From positions 35,064,361-35,128,360 of the forward strand of contig CM055106.1 of the NCBI GenBank assembly GCA_029204225.1: 64,000 nucleotides of DNA. The letters run 5' to 3'. The position numbers and the translations under genes were made by a program. Below are positions 52,116 to 64,000 of this stretch, in pieces. Below the pieces are notes generated by a model, which made no database searches, had not been told where the DNA came from, and worked only from the letters and a program-made list of their open reading frames with translations. The first letter of the stretch is position 1. Each line of letters starts with the position of its first letter. The stretch comes from Diphasiastrum complanatum. Taxonomy: Eukaryota; Streptophyta; Lycopodiopsida; Lycopodiales; Lycopodiaceae.

Positions 52116-52970
52116 CTAGAGACATTCAGTAGTGACATGCCCTTCACCTTTACAGTTAGCGCAGAGCGGCACATATCCTACTAACCTCCTGGGTTCAGGG
52201 CAATCAGGCGAATAGTGACCCGGGGCTCCGCAATTGTAGCACGAACTCCTTACTCTGGATGGTGGAGTGGAATCTTGTGTTCCGTCCCTTCGCAAAATAG
52301 TGTATTGTTGACCAGTACGCTGTTTCAATATAATGGTTTTTGGTTAGTAGGAGTTGCAGTATAAGCTACCTCCTCATGATTATTAATCGGACAGAGGAAT
52401 AGTTCCTCTTCTAAATAGTTAGTCTGTAAACTGAGATAGTTGGTCTTAGAATGACCTTCCTTCCCACAAGCGGTACACCAAACATTGGCGTTAGGCTTTG
52501 CTTTCTTTCGCTTGGCTTTAACATCAGACATTTGGACATTTAAATCACTCATTTCTTTTGCTAACAACTCTACACTTTTCCTTAATGGATCCATCTTTTC
52601 GGATTTCTCCATTCTTTTCTTCCTATCTGAGTTCCTATTCTTGGATTTCCTATAAGAAGATTCTTCTTCTGATGAAGAAGAATAAGATGAATACTTAGAA
52701 GATTCTTCCTCATCCACTGAATCATATTCTGATTCAGACTCTTCTATACGTTTCAATTTGTGCTTTTTACTACTTTTTCTTTCATTTCTCCATCTACAAG
52801 AAATTCGAGAAGTTTCGTAATTCTCGGCAGAGGCAATGACATCTTCCAAAGAAGTCATCAAACCCTGTCGACAATAACGATCCATTTTTTTAGGCAAACC
52901 GCCCAAGAACCATTCATTTTGCATAGGAACTGGATACTGGGCTCCTAACTTTCCTATTAAATTCTTAACC
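52116..52970 (-). pseudogene. Gypsy G2 gag (5' end removed)
   Basis: Reads LRKYTCRVKNLIGKLGAQYP, EWFLGGLPKKMDRYCRQGLM, a Ser/Glu tract, CTACGKEGHSKTNY (knuckle-like), then CYNCGAPGHYSPDC and CANCKGEGHVTTEC. The two regular zinc knuckles match G1. The N-terminal half of the capsid is replaced by the LTR of G5 at 53010. Confidence 0.85.
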
Positions 52971-53009
52971 CTACAAGTATACTTCCTAAGTGATTCCTTC
53001 TAGAGTCTA

Positions 53010-54172
53010 TGTGACATTTGTCACATCTCATGCATGAATATCTACCTACTTTTTCCAAGTGTCCTAGTTCTAACTAGAAATGTACAAATCATCATGCATG
53101 TGTCCATTTCACTTTGTGCATGCCTTGCACGTCACTATGGATCACTTACAATTAATGCATGTGAATTGCCATGAGTTTCTTCTAGCATATTTTTGCTAAT
53201 TCTAAGTCTACAATCTATATGCAAGTTGTAATCATCAAACTAGATATGTCAAATTCATATAGCTCGAGTTCTATCTAGGCCAACTTTGGCATTTGCATTT
53301 ATGAACAACATACTTGCGTGGTACAATGTTTGTATTATTTTTGTTGGTACAATGTCAAGATGGATTATTTTTCCATTTCAAGATGTGTATTGTAAGTCCA
53401 TGTGTGAGTAATTGTTAATAAGCTTCTACCATGGCATGTGTGTTATAAGATCATGAGTAGAAGCTTTGTTTGTGCTTAATAAGTTCTAAACTTCTAAAAC
53501 TAGAAAACTTAAGTTAGAAAACTTAAGCTTAGAAATAAAAGACTCCAGGTTTAACTTAAGTTCTAAGTTTAGGAACTCAAGTTTCTAAGTTAGAAGCTGT
53601 AACACTTAGAATAGCAAGATTAGAAGGATAATTCCCATAAGTTAGTGAAAACTTATGGAAGGCCCTCTTGCTATAAGAAGAGAAGCATTTTCTTTGTAAA
53701 CAATACTTTGAGATTATGCTAATTGCAATCTTGTGATTTGATCTCTCTATTTCTTTGTGTTTCCTTTGGAAGGTGAATAGCTTGAGGGAAGGTGCTCAAC
53801 CCTCTTGTCTCCTTTTCATGGGAATTTTATTGTGGCATGTTTATATGCTTATGTAGCTGCAATTATTAATATCATTTTCCTTTGAGTGTTAGCTAGGTCC
53901 TAGATTAACGGGTTTTTGCTAGTTGGGCAAGCCTTAGCAAGCCCTAGTTTAGTTAAATCGCTTGTTAGTTGGGTAAGTCTTAAAAAGCCTAGTTAGAATG
54001 TTTTTAGTTTTTTGAGCATCAGTTGGAAAAGCCTTGATGCTCTCTCTTTCCTTTTCGTTTGTAAGTTTATGTAGATCTTAAAAAGTGGACAGACTGGTCT
54101 ACCACTTACTACAACCCGAACCATGGATATATCTAGAATAGCCACTGCAATTAATAGCATTTACCTACAACA
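53010..54172 (+). repeat. 5' LTR of Gypsy G5, inserted in G2 gag
   Basis: Starts TGTGACATTTGTCACATC and ends ACCTACAACA, followed by a primer site. It includes clustered AACTTAAG words at 53510-53560. The base pairs before it (GTCTA) should be repeated after the other end, which I do not find in the window. Confidence 0.75.
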
Positions 54173-54195
54173 TTGGCGTCGTTGCTATTTTTAGG
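54173..54195 (+). other. Primer binding site of G5
   Basis: TTGGCGTCGTTGCTATTTTT, a variant of the TGGCGCCGTTGCCGGGG site of plant Gypsy elements, directly after the LTR. Confidence 0.65.
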
Positions 54196-54713
54196 TTTTC
54201 TTACATAGCTTACTTTTCTTCTTTTTGTTGTTGCTTCCTGTTTGTGTGCGTGTTTGCATCGCCAGTTCTAGATCTGTGAAAGATTAGTCCTCTAGAAGCT
54301 CTGCAACTTATGTCTCAGAGATTTAGTTAGATTTCTACAAAACATGCACTTTTTTTCACTATTGAACTCGATTGCCAAAAAAAACCCAGTTTTAAAATTT
54401 GTCGACCATCCCATGAAATCACCCACAGTCTGAAACTTTGACATACACTCTCTGCGAATTCCTTCCTTACACAAAAATCCAAAAAAATTAAAATATCAGT
54501 ATTTTTGTTAGTGAAAACTCCCTAACAGAATTTGCGAGTACTATATTCTTCTTAATCAACCTATCTGCAAGTCGTACTCCTACCTGCAACTTCTGTTGCT
54601 TCAAAAAAGTCTAGATTCTTTCCAAAACTCACTAGTTTGCAAAACACCCAATTTTTTAATATTTTTGGCAAAACACAATACTGTACTGTTACTTTGTTCC
54701 TCACTCTACATCA

Positions 54714-55588
54714 TGTCAAGAGACTTTGCCAAATCTTCTAATCTCGATCCTTCAAGCCTGGAAAGAAGAATTTCTCGAATTGATGCACCAAATTACGATG
54801 GAGAATCTGACCCAATTAGATTTCTCCAAGACTTTGATAACGCATGTCACTTCTATGGAGACACTTCTGAAACTGAAAAGCTCAAATTGTTTCCTATGTC
54901 CTCTATGGAACCGCCAAAGAGTGGCATCTCAATTTGGAAACTCCTAATCTAATTTCTTGGAGTACCCTCAGAGACGCTCAATCAAATGTTTTAAACCATC
55001 CAAACTGACTCAAAGCCCATTCATCCAAATAACACACATCAAGATGCGTCGCAAAGAGTCCGTTAGGAGATACATTGAGCTGGCCATACGTCTAAAGGTA
55101 GAATGTGTCGATGAAAATATCACCAAACGTATGGCCATCAAATTGTTCTTGGTTGGACTCCCTAAAAGTATTCGTCGAGAGCTGAAACCAGTTGGTCTTT
55201 ATGATCAACTTAAGGATGTAATGACTGATGCCATTTGCAAAGAAGATGAGGGGTCTGATGAGGACTTTGATAACTATGAAAGAAATCCAAGAATCCTGAA
55301 TGTCTTAATATCCCAAAGCTTGAGAATACGGCCCAATCACATTGAAAACTAATCGCTGATTTCTAGAAAGCTATGAAACATATTGTTAACAAATCTTTTC
55401 TAGCAAGAGAAAATGTCTGGTGCCCTATCTGTTCGTAGAATCACACTGCTAATGAGTGCCCTCTACTGAAAACCCATTTCCCATTAGCACCCAGAACTAT
55501 TGTGCATTTTATTGATCCAAATTCCATAGATCCAGCTGATGAAAGTCTAGCAAATTCACACGTGTGGGGAACCACAAGAAATGTGTGA
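54714..55588 (+). pseudogene. Gypsy G5 gag
   Basis: From the ATG at 54714: MSRDFAKSSNLDPSSLERRI, then APNYDGESDPIRFLQDFDNA and FYGDTSETEKLKLFPMS (capsid start); after a shift, RRKESVRRYIELAIRLKVEC and LFLVGLPKSIRRELKPVGLY. A zinc knuckle with a stop inside reads CPICS, then NHTANECP, near 55430. The rest of the element is not found to the right. Confidence 0.82.
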
Positions 55589-55599
55589 ATGATCTTTAC

Positions 55600-58370
55600 C
55601 ATGCTTTGTGATGGCACACAGATCACCTGTAGAGCAATCCTGCAATCTACCAACAGATCTGTGGCTAGAGCACAATCTAGAATGCTACAGATCAAAGCTA
55701 CATTAATTCCTCACAAATAGGGAATGTGCACAAGCAAGATCATGTATGAAGAAGACACAAAATCTGAATTAGAGAGAGAATACAATTTCAGGCAACATAG
55801 AATGAGATCTAAATGGACATTATGACATTACCAATGCTTGATTCTTTATTAGAAATGAGTGAGAATGATATGTACATATATAGGAGAGCCAAAATTCTTG
55901 GTACTTCTTGCATTCAATGCATTATCTACATCTATTCAAGTGCAAACTACATTCTCAACTATGAGCCTACAAAACTACATGCATGTGTCCATTAGAGTAT
56001 TTGCATGTCTTGCATGTCTCAATATAAACTTAGCTCAAGTTTCTACTAGGTCATATTTGACCAATTCCATGTGAAATTCTACATGCTTGTCAATCTAGAC
56101 ATTGTCAACATTATTGCATGTGCACAACCACATATGACTCCGACTCAGATCTAGACCCTCGTGACGAGGTAACATGCAAGTCCACGCACACTCATGCAAA
56201 CTAACACGAATGATAAAACATCAAATATATGACCAAGGCCTACCCATATGTGGTATCCTATCGTACCAACACCTCTGCCACCTGTAGATCCGCTGCTACA
56301 CCACTGGTCACCAAATCAGGTCCCTGACCATGACTCTGCACCTGTACCCAAGATGCCCTCACGTCCAAGCATATCCAACTGCCCGATAAGCCCTGAAAGC
56401 TAATCCCCATCCATTCCCCATGCTTGACGTTGCCAACTCTGATTTGACCAGTATGTAGGCCTCCCACCAAGGAGCCTATCTCACCAGAACATCCATCATG
56501 TCAATCCAAACCAAAGCAAACTAGATCCACTATCATGATGAACAACTCACCATGATCCATAGCATATCAGATAGGACAGCTCCAGAACCATGTACCCTGT
56601 ACCATCTAATTACCAAGTATCCATTACCTATTGATAGCTCCCCAAGAATCTGTCCGCCTATAGTGCAACTAGACTCCAACTGGATCTAACCAAAGACTGC
56701 ATTCTGCTTACCAAATAATGATGGATAAAAACAACATGTGATGCCAACCTGCAGATCACTATGCATATAACCATGCACCTCACCTGATCACTTGCCACCA
56801 AAGTATCAGCTGTCACTCCCTAAGCAACCATCTCCATCCCTGTTGGCTCACAACCATGGGCATGTTGGATCCACATCACCCTCTAATGCACTCCATGCAC
56901 TCAAGATATGTACCACCCCAAGTACACTCCATGCCACCTACCTCCAAGTAGTCTTGACCCATTCCTAGGTCACCACACATGATGCACCAGTTGAAGAACA
57001 TCATCCATATATCAAATGACATATCATACATGAGCAACTATAGCATCTCCCATAGTGCCACCCCAATGGACTCGTCATCCACATATTATGCCCACCTGAT
57101 GTCTCCAATCTTGGTCACCATCCTGCTAGACAAGCCGAACTCCAAAGCATCACCTGCTCTACTTGGCTCCTAGCATCTGCTCGCTCTCCCTGGCTATGTG
57201 CCACCCGATACCATGCCAACGCAAGCTCATCCATGAGTCGCCGCTCACGGGATCCTGTGACCAATGTCTCCCTGACTGTACTGAGTGAGATATATGGCTC
57301 TGAGTGACTCCCTCTAGGCTTATCTCTAATCTCACCACCTGAGAATATGCAACATGGAAATTCCAACACCTGTGCCAAGCCTAGACTCCTGCAAATACAA
57401 CCAAATGCATGAAAGATTTAAGTAGCTTATCCACGCCCATGATGGTAGATGCCTCCCCATCGATGCCAATGTCCAATGACTGGGCCCCTGCTGTAATGCC
57501 AACTTGTACTCCCAAATGAGCACACATGAAGTCCTCACCATCAATGTCCCCTCTAGTAGATCACTAGCAAAACACCCATCATGGTGCTTGCCCTCCTATC
57601 GCACCCCATGCGATCTCCATCAGCTCTCCATCCTAGAGCTGGCTCCCAAAGCTTCACGCTTTGCCCATTTGCATTTGCAGGTTCCTAATTCCATCATGAA
57701 TCCCACTTGTAAGTCCTGTTCGTGCCAATGACTCAAGTCCATCCACAAATAGCTGCCTCCTGATGATCATCCCATGTCATCCTATAGTGTTATTCCTATC
57801 AAGTATCCAATGTCATCCCTAATCTCAAAGATCTGAGCATCTACTCTATAGTGCCCACCTGTATTTTTCCAAGCTAGCTCCAAACTATTCCTGTGAATGA
57901 TTCCAGACCATTCCCTGAGAATACACTGAGATGTGAACTCCAAAGCCACCATCAAGTCCCTCACATGACTATGCATGTCAATATTCCTCCAAGTGAACCT
58001 GTGAGATCTTCCATGGTCCAAACCAAACGATTTGCACCCTACTATCACTAGAATCTGCACCCCTGATGCAATCATGATATGGCAAATTGACTTGACTTAC
58101 CCAGAATAGGCAGTTGAAGTGTATCCCTTTGATAACAAACCTAATACACTACTCCACAGCTACAATGACTTGATCAAAATTGACTTACCGATTGCAAAAC
58201 CACAAAATCATCATAGTCACCACTCCCAAGAGTCTCCAAACTGTGATTATTAATCTGTTGTTCATCCTCTGCATGTCTCACACAGCTCTCGTCCAATGCA
58301 AGTCCGCTATCTTGACCAATTGCTTCCAACTGGTACCACCTCGCACTTTGATCACCTATGACTGCCAATA
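55600..58370. other. Unassigned stretch, C-rich from about 56.2 kb
   Basis: 55600-56200 looks like LTR or flank (a TATATA-like word near 55880 and a CACACGTGTG palindrome near 55558). From about 56200 to 58370 the plus strand is rich in C and poor in G, with many CCATC and CACC words and no credible long frame. I cannot assign it. Confidence 0.4.
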
Positions 58371-58379
58371 TGTGTGTAC

Positions 58380-59511
58380 CTTCAAGCTAGCTGTCCATAA
58401 GCTTCAAAAGAACAAAAAGTACCAAACAGAAAAAGGAAGACAACCAAAACGTTTGCCTCCTCCTCTACAACCTCCCTTCCGAGGGACTGGGCATCTGTTT
58501 GCACTTCAACTTTTTTTAACATGCGCCTCGTCAAAATGAACTCATCATCTACTTCTTTTATCTCCTCTTCATTGGGAGGAGTCCGTGTCCGCAACTCAAC
58601 CAAGCACTTCTCCAGCTCATACCTCATCCTTGATTACTTGGACGCTCTGATCTTTCTGCGACTCTCTGATTCATCGCCTCCACTTCAGGCATATATCCTG
58701 GAGGGGACAGAGCAGCGTGGGACACACTATCTTCACCTCCGAACTTGCTGGAGTGTTGTCTCTTGCCTCCAACTCCTGGCTACCCACTCTGAGGGGGCCC
58801 GTTCGCCCTGTTCCAATTTTCCAGCTTTTTATGTAGGCCATCCTTCTTGTTGCTACACATTGCAATCAAATTCTTGCCAAATCTCGCCCATGCTATCTTG
58901 TGATAGGCAGAGTCCAATTTGGTTGCCTTGCAGCACTCAAAGGCATAACATTTGGCGAATCTAGTTGTGATTTCACCGTAGGAGGGAGGAGCCTAGTACC
59001 CCTTGTGGAACAACAGACGACAATCATCCACAAATTGTGGATGTAGTTGGTTAAGATATATCTTAACTTTTTTTTTTTGTATCTTAGCCCTGCTCCAAAA
59101 TTGTGTAGCTAAAGGAATCATATTCCTGATAAAGGAAGTGAGGTCTTTACCATCCCACTGTAGGTTTGTCGGCTGAACTTCAAGCAGCATGATCTGATTG
59201 CATGATTTTGTCTAAAATCTTGTGAGTAAAGTTTCTCACATGTCTTTTGCTTTAGAGAGCGTAGCCAGGTCAAGAGTCAAGCTATTCTCGATGGATGATG
59301 ATAACACAGCTATTGCCTTGTCATTCTTCTCCCTCCATTCGCATAGCTCCTTGCCTGTAGTTATAGGCATCTCCTCGGTGCCATCTACCTAGGAAAATAA
59401 ACCTTCTCCCTTTAGTATCAGCGAGGCCGTAACCTTCCATGCTAGGAAGTTAGATCCTGATGAGTCGAGAATTGTACAAATCTCGGATTGTATGCTGCTT
59501 ATTGAAGCCAT
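58380..59511 (-). pseudogene. Copia-type gag remnant
   Basis: The start at 59511 reads MASISSIQSEICTILDSSGS, then NFLAWKVTASLILKGEGLF and a VDGTEE motif: the Copia gag N-terminus (SGSNFLAWK...LL..KGLW..VDGT). Continuing with stops: LLEVQPTNLQWDGKDLTSFI and YLNQLHPQFVDDC, then a charged region to about 58400. No protease or pol follows. Its primer site and LTR are to the right. Confidence 0.65.
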
Positions 59512-59603
59512 TGCTATGAATTGTGTTCTCACTTGTTGATGGTTTTTTGTTTGAATGCTTAGCCTCCTAGATCTGATAGCTTTGCGGCTATGTCAGCAAC
59601 TAT

Positions 59604-59620
59604 GACATGCTTTGATACCA
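59604..59620 (-). other. Primer binding site of the 58.4-60.7 kb Copia remnant
   Basis: The minus strand reads TGGTATCAAAGCATGTC, an initiator tRNA-Met type site, next to the LTR end and upstream of the gag start. Confidence 0.8.
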
Positions 59621-59621
59621 C

Positions 59622-60666
59622 TGATGGAAAGTGCAAAATGAAATTCCAGCCAAAATTTTGGTGACAAACTGATGGGAGTCTCTCCAACGCTTCGCAAAAT
59701 CTTCACGAAACTATTCTGATCATGACTAATTTATGTTCGAGAAGAATTTGCGAAAAGATCAATCAAGCTCTGTAACGAAATGAAACAAAACGAAACAAAA
59801 CGAAATGAAACTAGACAAAACAAAGCCATCAGTTCTGAAATTGATTTATGTTGAAAGCCAAGTGATCGCGAAATGAAGCGAAACGAAACATGAAGCGAAA
59901 ACAGTCGCGAACTAGATTAGTTCGTGTGGAATTCAGATATGATTGATGGTCATTGCAGGTTGTATCATTCCTACAATCCTCCAGAATGTAGACAGACACT
60001 ATTGATCTACGTTATAGATTAATATAGCATTCGACAAGATTGAACTAGTGTGCAAAATTGAATAAACAAGTAAATGAGATACACAAACAATAGCAGACAA
60101 AAATTCATTCAAGGTCATACAATCATTCAGAATAATATTTTTATAACATCTACGATATAATCTATTGATCCTCTTGATCTCAAGCACAAATCCACACAGT
60201 GCATTGGCGTGAGAGAAATACAATTCTCCCACGAATAGTGTCTTGCTTACTAGTGGATCTGCTGATCCTCTTAAAAAATTGTCTCACTCACAGGCGGACA
60301 TGTATTCTGTATATTTTCGTCTTACTCATTTTATGCATTAAGCAGAATGTACGCATCGAGTAACTTCTCTGATCAGACTGATTAAACATCTAACTAATCA
60401 TGGATTACAAGAGTGGCAGATTAGCCACGTCCTAAAGCACTTCTGCTGATGTCACGATGTCAGATCAAATATTTGTACCCCATGGTACTTGGTTGATGTT
60501 CTTGGTCTTTTGTGGAGCATGAATGATTTTGTGTTGCGAAACAATTTCGTGTCATGTGTCACGAAATTGTTGTGAACATTTTTGATTCGTGTGTCTTTTT
60601 TGTCAAGCTGAAATTCAGGGTTGAAAGCTAGCAAAGCTTTGGCAATTGAAACATTTTGTTTCTTCA
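59622..60666 (-). repeat. 5' LTR of the Copia remnant
   Basis: Plus strand TGATGGAAAGTGC to TTTGTTTCTTCA. Rich in CGAAA words (59740-59900). The last 260 bases recur at 44637-45033. Confidence 0.65.
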
Positions 60667-62335
60667 AAGCTTGTTAGATCAATGTCCTCCTATAAGAGCT
60701 TGGTTTCCTCCTCACCAAAGAACTCCCAACTCTTTGACTCCTCCAAATATACCTAAGAGAAAGCGTACCCAAGTTGAGTCTGTCTCGGTTGATGCTTCTG
60801 TCTCTCCTATAACAAAAACTAGGAAATTCAAAAGCATGACTCCCAAAGACACAGGTTCAAAAGTCTTGAAAAAACCCTCTCCTCCCTCAGTTAGCTTGAA
60901 TTTGCTTGGAGTTACCATTAAGCTCGATGCGTCTAGTAGAGACATTGCAAAAATGAGTGCCTTAATTCATGAAAACAAAAAAGTCCAAGAAACTACATTC
61001 ATCTTGGACATTGAACAGTGTGAGAGGCCACCTATTGACCCTCTTGCTAATGACAAGCCCTTGGAGGTCAGGGAACCTAACAGCTCCCATGTACATAATT
61101 TGAAAATAAAATTTAAAGGCCACACTCAGGCCATTGTAACCCCATTTGTATTGTTCTTGTTGATCCTACTATCTGCCCCACAACAACAAATTTTGATGTT
61201 AAATTAATTAATTCTTATAGATTTTTTGGTTTTGGGTGGGATCCATAGTTTACAAGCTCGAAAAGAGCCATCTCTAGAATATCCCCACATAATGTCCTTT
61301 AGGCAAGTTAGTGCCATTGTTTTTGTTGGCCTGAGTGTTGAGGAGGCCAAGCTCCTTGCTTGGAATCACAACATTAATCAATATTACAGACTTAACATGA
61401 CGGTTATTCAAAGAGTAAGATTTTTTCACAAGGAGTATCTTAGACTCCACAAAGAGGACGACCAAACAAATATACAGCTGAAGTGCCTCTACGCTCAAGA
61501 GACTGGGCTTCCTTTTGATGAGAAGACTCTAGTCACCTCTTTGACAAAATAGGATAATTTTTTTCAGCTAGTCTTTTAAACTAGACAAGTGATTTTTTTT
61601 AACTTTTAATCTTTTTGAATCTGTCAAATTTTTTAGGTCCAATTTTTGAGTATTTAATATTTACACTAATTTTTGTTTCATATCTGGAATTTGGTTGATA
61701 AAATTTTTGACAAATGGGACAAGTTTGAGTTCAAGGGACAAATTTCGAAAGGGTGTCCACTTCAAAGAAAAAAACAACTTAGCCGACTCTTGCTCTCATC
61801 CCTCAGGATATGGGAATATCTGAGTGGAAGAACATGCAAGACATTCCTTCCTAGGATGTCATGGTGAGCGTCCTCTTAAGAGTGGCAGATGGACAGCTCA
61901 TCCTTGCAGAAATGGAAAAAGAGTTTCAAAGATAGTTTTCATTCAATTTCTTTTCTAATTTCAGTTATCATATAATTGAAGAATTATTAATTTCATTTTC
62001 TTTCAGACACTTTTCATGAGAGTACAAGAGGCCAGCCTAAATTGTCAGAATTAGGCAGAATGCCAGGCCTTGTACCCGAACAACTTCAAGGATGAAGAGC
62101 TTCAAAGATTTTTGATTTTATTTAGAGACATGGTATGTTTACATTTCAAAACTATTTGTGCTAAGCCTGAGTATTTGTCTTTAAAGATTTTAAGTTATTA
62201 TTCTTTTGAACTGCTTTAACCATGCTTAGCATAAGATTCTCTAAAAAGTCGTTAATTTTATGATTTAGAGAAATTTATATCCATGCTAGGCATAAGTTTA
62301 TTCTAACATATGCAATTTCTTACTTTTTCAGAGTT
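60667..62335 (+). pseudogene. Decayed ORF with a possible ParB/sulfiredoxin-like motif
   Basis: The plus strand reads IPKRKRTQVESVSV, VSLNLLGVTIKLDASSRDIA and PNSSHVHNLKIKFKGHTQAI in one frame; after a shift near 61150, VLVDPTICPTTTNFDVKLIN; after another near 61220, LGGIHSLQARKEPSLEYPH, then VGLSVEEAKLLAWNHNINQY and VRFFHKEYLRLHKED. The GG.HS..A motif followed by GLS.EEA..LA..HN resembles ParB/sulfiredoxin-like folds seen in some mobile genes of animals and plants. The parts to 62335 are too broken to read. Not in operon-like context; it lies directly next to a Copia LTR. Function uncertain. Confidence 0.38.
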
Positions 62336-62449
62336 TTGAAGATAAGAAGAGTGGGTAGCTTTTTGAGCAATTTAGGTTCCACCTTCAAAGAGCAAAAGCT
62401 GAGAAAAGACAAAGGGAGAGTCATCAGGTTGGGGACACGAGCGTCGATG

Positions 62450-62568
62450 AAGTTTATCACACAAAAGACGAGATTATTCTCTCTCTTGGAGAACCATCAA
62501 ACCTTTTACTACTTAATTCATCGATTTTGTGAAAATCTATAACGACTAGGCTACCACAGCGAACGAGG
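62450..62568 (+). repeat. Fragment matching the end of the G1 LTR
   Basis: ATTATTCTCTCTCTTGG, ATCAAACCTTTTA and AACGACTAGGCTACCACA match 25965-26056. It is not followed by the primer site, so it would be the 3' end of a decayed element. The next 300 bases carry CTTCGG and CGAA words like the leaders of G1 and G2. Confidence 0.6.
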
Positions 62569-62929
62569 ACAATCCCCATTTATATTGGATGACCTTCGGA
62601 ATTTTTGCTCTCTCTTCGTATTTTTCTCAAAAAGCCGAAGGTGCTCTTAAAAAGGCAAAGGTATACAGTTTAAGTCATGAAAATAGATGACCTTCGGAAA
62701 TTTTTTGTCTCTTAATATTTTTCTAAAAAAGCGAAAAAATTTAAGGTGTTAAAAATTGTTAATCTTTTGAACTGCACAAGTTAAACTTTGAACTATGCAA
62801 GTGTCGCATTTCGAAGAAATGCGAAAAAGCTGAAGCTGTTGAAAACATAGTGTATTTCTGCAGACTGTCAAAAAAGTAATGTATTTCTGCAGACTTGTTC
62901 TATATGTTAATTTCATGAAAGTTGTTGAA

Positions 62930-64000
62930 GATGGCCAAGTCTTTAATGACTTCAAGTTATTGAGCTTAACATCTGAACTTAAAATTATGATAGGATTGGT
63001 TACCCTTTGCTGAAGATTAGCCGGAAGCCCATTATAGACGTTCTTCAAATAAATTGGATGTCTAAGGTTGTGATTCCTGCAAGTATCAGATGAGCAGACA
63101 TAGAACTAAAGTTGGTTTCACCTGACCCTAGATCAATGATCAATAAACATGCAGGAAGAATCATGAAATAGAAATTAGTCATTCACCAAGGAGACAACTG
63201 TGGGCTTAATTTCCAACACAAATTGCTAGATTTAGGTGTATTTTACCCTTTCCTCTAACTCTACTCCACTTTTAACACAAATCCCACTAATTCTAGTTCA
63301 ACTAACTTTAAACACAAGCATTCAACATGATTGAGGGTGAAAGATGAAGAAAAGAAGAGAAGAGAGAGGGAGAAACAGAGGGAGGTGAGATGGAGGTTAG
63401 CTCAAATGCTCAATGTCATTGCTTATGAAAAAAAACCTTAACTAGCACAAAGCAAAAAGCATGGAAACTAGAAAGAACACGCAAAATACAACAAGAGCAT
63501 AAGCAAGAGGGATTAGCAAATGAGGATGCTTGAGCTCTCAAATTAGTAGAGTCTCCTCCTCTCTCTCTTCTCTTCTTCTCTTCATCTTTCACCCTCAATC
63601 ATGTTGAATGCTTGTGTTTAGAGTTAGTTGAACTAGAGTTAGTGGAAGTAGTGTTAAAAGTGGAGTAGAGTTAGAGGAAAGAGTAAAATACACCTAAATC
63701 TAGCAATTTGTGTCGAAAATTAAGCCCACAGTTGTCTCCTTGGTGAATGACTAATTTCTATTTCATGATTCTTCCTGCATGTTTATTGATCATTGATCTA
63801 GGATCAAGTGAAAGCAACTTTGGTTCTATGTCTACTCATCTGATACTTGCATGAATCACAACCTTAGACATCCAATTTATTTGAAGAACGTCTACAATGG
63901 ACTTCTGGCTGATCTTTAGCAAAGGGTAACCAATCCCATCATAATTCGAAGTTCAAATTTTAAGCTCAATAACTTGAAGTCATTGAAGACTTGGCCATCT
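62930..64000. repeat. Long inverted repeat reaching the window edge
   Basis: Arm 1 at about 62930-63371 and arm 2 at about 63549-64000 are reverse complements with only a few mismatches per 60 bases. For example AACACAAGCATTCAACATGA at 63313 pairs with its complement at 63600. The spacer of about 178 bp has no gene. The arms may continue beyond base 64000. This could be a foldback or MULE-like transposon with long terminal repeats, or an inverted duplication. Confidence 0.9.

Larger units (their letters stand above)
45163..53009 (-). mobile_element. Gypsy element G2 with gag, pol and an extra 3' ORF
   Basis: The order on the minus strand is gag, protease, RT, RNase H, integrase, TTCGC-rich leader and extra ORF. 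The integrase ends with PGKLHTRWMGPYKVIEV, then VNGSRVKHYYD, and the RT has MDD followed by a hydrophobic-poor SCVYS. Both patterns fit the Athila/Tat side of plant Gypsy rather than chromoviruses. The 5' end of gag and the 5' LTR are cut off by G5 at 53009; the 3' LTR is not clear. Confidence 0.82.

Overview
The window looks like nuclear DNA of a land plant with a large, repeat-filled genome. A fern or other non-seed plant is my best guess; the species is not proven. The evidence is GT-AG introns, a plant-type TRAPP subunit gene, plant Copia and Gypsy elements with plant tRNA primer sites, a CACTA transposase of the kind seen in early-diverging land plants, and very long (CT)n/(GA)n tracts. 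Only one gene is clearly a conserved host gene: BET3/TRAPPC3 at 34798-40807 (+), five exons, 185 codons. Nearly everything else is transposable elements, often nested.

Left part (1-13 kb). A minus-strand CACTA-like gene (TNP2 start at 1-632, with a possible SET-like upstream region) is split by a complete 4.6-kb Copia element (A, 1281-5846, TSD AATAC). A second complete Copia (B, 7660-12755, TSD ATTGT) is inserted nearby. A, B and the truncated copy C (42477-44636) share one layout: gag, protease and a remnant of the integrase C-terminus, with no recognisable reverse transcriptase. They therefore look like a non-autonomous family. (TC)n tracts and a 55-bp tandem repeat lie between A and B.

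14-18 kb. A three-exon gene resembling the accessory (TNPA/Ptta) transposase of CACTA elements sits between two arrays of a near-palindromic GCGTGGATNATCCACGC motif, probably the ends of a DNA transposon. Next to it are the C-terminus of a PIF1-type helicase and an intron-containing gene ending in a full GIY-YIG nuclease domain. This helicase-nuclease pair is the least expected content of the window.

19-33 kb. These are Copia and Gypsy remnants. G3 (minus, about 21.3-25.3 kb) and G1 (plus, about 25.5-31.2 kb) keep gag and a long extra ORF but have lost pol. They are followed by a Copia pol fragment and the 3' end of a chromovirus-like Gypsy.

34-41 kb. BET3. Its fourth intron (4.5 kb) carries a 5'-truncated LINE in antisense, bounded on both sides by GA microsatellites.

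42-64 kb. Copia C is followed by G2, a minus-strand Gypsy (45.2-53.0 kb) with gag, protease, RT, RNase H, integrase and the extra ORF downstream of pol. Another Gypsy (G5) is inserted in its gag. Then come an unexplained C-rich tract, a Copia gag fragment with its LTR, a decayed ORF with a possible ParB/sulfiredoxin-like motif, and a long inverted repeat that reaches the window edge.
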